Below, piece after piece: positions 60,973 to 64,000 of a stretch of DNA of 64,000 bases. The notes under the pieces were generated by a model, which saw only the letters and a list, made by a program, of their open reading frames with translations, had not been told where the DNA came from and searched no databases. Numbering within the stretch: position 1 is the first letter of the stretch; each line of letters begins with the position of its first letter. Source of the DNA: Aquila chrysaetos chrysaetos (lineage: Eukaryota > Chordata > Aves > Accipitriformes > Accipitridae); the NCBI RefSeq assembly GCF_900496995.4, contig NC_044024.1, forward strand, positions 16,990,698 through 17,054,697, given 5' to 3'. A program made the translations under genes and the position numbers.

Positions 60973-62590
60973 GGACTATTACTGTTTTTCTTCTATCACA
61001 ATTTAGTGCAGAGTAGGTTGAAATCACGGTTTTTCATTAACAACCTAGCACTGTGGACACAAGCACAAGAGTTAACTTCACATATGCAACACAAATTCCA
61101 CTAAATCCTGTTTTGTGTTAGCTTCTGCAGGATCTGGGCCTTGGGTTGTAATTCTTTTAGAAAAGGGACTATATTTAATTTGTCCATGAAGCATCGTACT
61201 CATTTGTGGTGCAATGTAATTCAATATTATGTAAGATAATTTGGCTTTTAAGGAGTTACATAGCAACTTACAGATGAAACACTAACTGCTTTAAAAAAAG
61301 GTAAGACTTTTTGAGAGGTTAAATCACTTTTAGATACTTAGGAAGTTAATAAGGACTGATGAATACTTGATGTATTCAGTCATGCATAATTATGCATGGA
61401 TTAATATTCTTTGTTTACTTTTAAAGCACATCTGAAGTATTACAAAGGTTTAGATACTGAGTGTAACTAGGCATTCCTAAAAACCAGGTACACCATGAAG
61501 TGTGACTTGACTGGACTACTATTCATTCACTTTCCCTCTTAGTAACTCTTCTGTGAACTTTAATGAAATGATATTAAACAGGGAAGACCAGCTGCTATTG
61601 ATTCCTAGGCCTAAAAAAGACTTGCTGGTATGGCATGATTAACAAGTGCTCTTGTACATGCAGCTTTAACTAGCAGACAAATGTTACCAGTCAATGTAAC
61701 TTACACAAGTTCCCTGTACAAAATAAAATAACATGGTGTAAGCCATTTCTGTATTGAGGCCTTTGTTGCTTTGGAACGTTGCCATTAAAAGAAACGGCAC
61801 AATCATCTCATGCATAACCAGCAATGCTATACCTGGGGGACCTGACCTTTGAATTGCTTTTTACTTATTTGCTCTCTTAGCTCACATATCTCTGTAATTA
61901 CTAGGTTTGTTCCGACTATGTAACCTAGTCTCCTGCCAGAGGGGCCTGGGTAAATGGATCTGACCAAGGACAAATGTAAATGTGCTCCATCATCCAAAAT
62001 ACTACTGCAAAACCTTCTCGGAAATTCGAAGGAGATAACTAATGATTTGCTGATCACTCGTAAATGTGTTTCTTGTCCAAGTGATTCAGCTTGGGTGCCT
62101 GTCTGGTATAGTTCCCCCCCTATTTAGTTTCTCTGGTTCGGCTGTTGGCTGTCCAGATGAGTTGTTTCCATTTGGCAACAGGACAAAAACGATGAACGGA
62201 GTCCTGAGTGGGAAGGTGTAAACTAGGCAAAATTGTTTGGAAGTAGAGTGCATTGTGCAACAGCAGCTTTCATAAACAACTTGACACAACATGTTAAAGT
62301 GCCTGAGACCATGTGTGGTGAGAACGAATGACTTCCCCTCAGTCCTAACACTGTCATGGCATTTTCTTTTGGTTACACCAGGCCTTCAAATGAAGCGTGT
62401 GGTTGCTTGAGCCAGATAGCTTGCGTAAAGTGGTACTGTATGAACTACCTAATGAAGGTCTAGAGACAAATGTAAATCTTGTCATGACCTTTGTGTTGCT
62501 GTTTTATTTTTAGAGACATTTATACTCTGCAAACTACTACTAATGGTTTACCTCAAATTGGAAATGTGCTTTTATTTGTTTAAGGCAGAA

Positions 62591-62596
62591 AATAAA
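62591..62596 (+). terminator. PGRMC1: Distal AATAAA polyadenylation signal of PGRMC1
   Basis: AATAAA in 'gcagaaaataaaatac', followed within 15-40 bases by a T/GT-rich stretch (tggttgtatttggttttatt) that resembles a downstream element. Use of this site would give a 3' UTR of about 1.9 kb. The AATAAA at 61722-61727 is a third candidate. Which is used cannot be told from sequence. Confidence 0.5.
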
Positions 62597-62619
62597 ATAC
62601 TCTTGCATAATGGTTGTAT

Positions 62620-64000
62620 TTGGTTTTATTTACTGCAACTAAATGTGATACTTAATCCCCCAACATTTCTGGTTTTATATCGTCTTTCTCCAATGTCTTA
62701 ATGTTATCCAGTGCATAGATTGAGTATAACATGTTCTAAGTGAATGCCTGTAAATGCGGTTCTGTAGTGTAACTTTAACAGAATATTAAATATAGAACAT
62801 GTTTATGTTGTATAGTATGCTTTGCTGTTGCAAAAACAGAGTTAGGCATAAAACGGTCCAAGTAGTTGTTAACACTGTGCAAAAGCTGGAGCTTTGGAAG
62901 GCTGTCATGTAGTGGAACTAGGCTAGGCTGTAACCTACCTTTCAGTGGACCCAACCATCTGACTCTTAAGTTAGTCCATAACATACCCTGAGGAACTGAA
63001 CACTATTTTAAGTATTAATCTGTACATTACAACATGATGCATCACAAAGAACAATAATAATAATAAATAAAAAGTACACAGAAAACTGGCAGTAACGTAA
63101 GACAAAGCTTAACATTAAGCATCCGTGCCTCTTGGGAAGGAAGTATTACACTTTGGTAAGACCACTGCTTTTTCAGAGAAAGCAAAGAGAATTTATTGTG
63201 AAAGGGGAAGAAGCGAGTTACAAAAGCAGTGGTTTCATGAAGCAGCACGCACAAATTTTATTTTCTTCTAAACTGCTGGAGAAAATGGATGGGTTTTAGC
63301 TTCTTTTTTACTCTATTCATTGCCACTTGATCCCTTCCTTCAACAGTGACTGGCTGGAATGATGAAGCAAAAAGAACTGTGCCAGGCAGCTTATCAGAGT
63401 GTACGTTAACCAAGTAGGACACGATGACCAACAAAGAGCAGAGACTGTCAGCAATCTACCTCATCTGAAGTGTCCAAACACCCGTTACTTGTGTGTGTCT
63501 GTCACGAAGGCATACTTGAGAAGCTCTGGGACAAGTCAAAACAATTGAGTAGTATCTCATTTCCAACCAGTTCTGGCATACTGCCAACTGCTTTGAAAAA
63601 TTCAGATATTCTTTTATCTGGACTCTACCTGCTCTTAATATCTTTATTAGCTCTTACTTCATGCTGTTTCAGTTAAACAAAAAAACGTTCAGTAATGAAT
63701 GCTTATGTCGAAAGTTACGCAAGGGGTTTTACAAAAGGTGAGGCGTTCCTATGCATTGCCTGGAATCTCTGGATTAAGAAGAAAGGGCTTTATATCGTAA
63801 TTGCTGTATTCTTGTATTTCAAGCAGATGGACTGATGTAATAATGGGCATTGTGTATTTCTGCTTTAAAAACAGCCCGTAGGATTTTGATTTCAGCGTTC
63901 AGCACGAGGTACAACCAACAGGCCATGTATTTCCAGCTTAGTTCAGACAGCTCCCCTGAGAAGACTTCCATTCTCACTAGCTCTATTAGGAGGCATTTTC
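62620..64000. other. Sequence downstream of PGRMC1, no supported gene
   Basis: 1.4 kb of AT-rich sequence with an AAT-type run at about 63051-63071. Open frames on both strands are short and show no domain. In other vertebrates the next gene (SLC25A43 or a neighbour) lies farther on. Confidence 0.6.

Noticed and set aside
1-64000. Endogenous retrovirus, CR1 LINE with terminal octamer repeats, tRNA, CRISPR array or bacterial cassette
   Set aside because: I scanned by eye for LTR-like ends, CR1 3' repeat units, clover-leaf tRNA boxes and spaced direct repeats and found none that held up.

Overview
The window looks like nuclear DNA of an amniote vertebrate, most likely a bird. It has spliced genes with GT-AG introns, two sharp CpG islands in an otherwise AT-rich background, few recognisable transposons, and long A and G homopolymers. 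The species cannot be named from the sequence alone. No operons, phage, CRISPR or bacterial features are present. Almost all open frames of 60-140 codons here are chance frames in introns.

Left and centre (1 to about 50 kb, minus strand): the 5' half of KIAA1210, a member of the CRACD/KIAA1211-like family of actin-regulatory proteins. Seven coding exons join without a frame break, each bounded by consensus splice sites (listed in transcription order): 19379-19313 (start codon), 14386-14218, 10234-10105, 7562-7404, 6342-6277, 2368-2156 and 1158-1056. They give 302 codons plus one base. The rest of the gene, including the large exon usual for the family, lies left of position 1. Intron 1 appears to be about 30 kb and to run from a CpG-island 5' exon near 49.78 kb. 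It holds simple repeats, homopolymers and two probable ancient MIR SINE relics, but no convincing gene.

Right (about 55.5-62.6 kb, plus strand): the complete PGRMC1 gene, for a membrane haem protein with a cytochrome-b5-like fold. It has three coding exons, 55914-56241, 58304-58459 and 60604-60698, giving 192 aa with all known haem-contact residues conserved. Its CpG-island promoter lies about 5.5 kb from the KIAA1210 island. Several AATAAA signals follow the stop codon.

The two genes are head to head, the same neighbour relationship as on human Xq24 (KIAA1210-PGRMC1). The window therefore shows conserved synteny rather than a new system. The most unusual features are sequence-level: five poly-G tracts of 14-34 bases, all on the plus strand; a CCG/poly-G/GAGC-rich candidate KIAA1210 5' exon; and small tandem duplications near and within PGRMC1.
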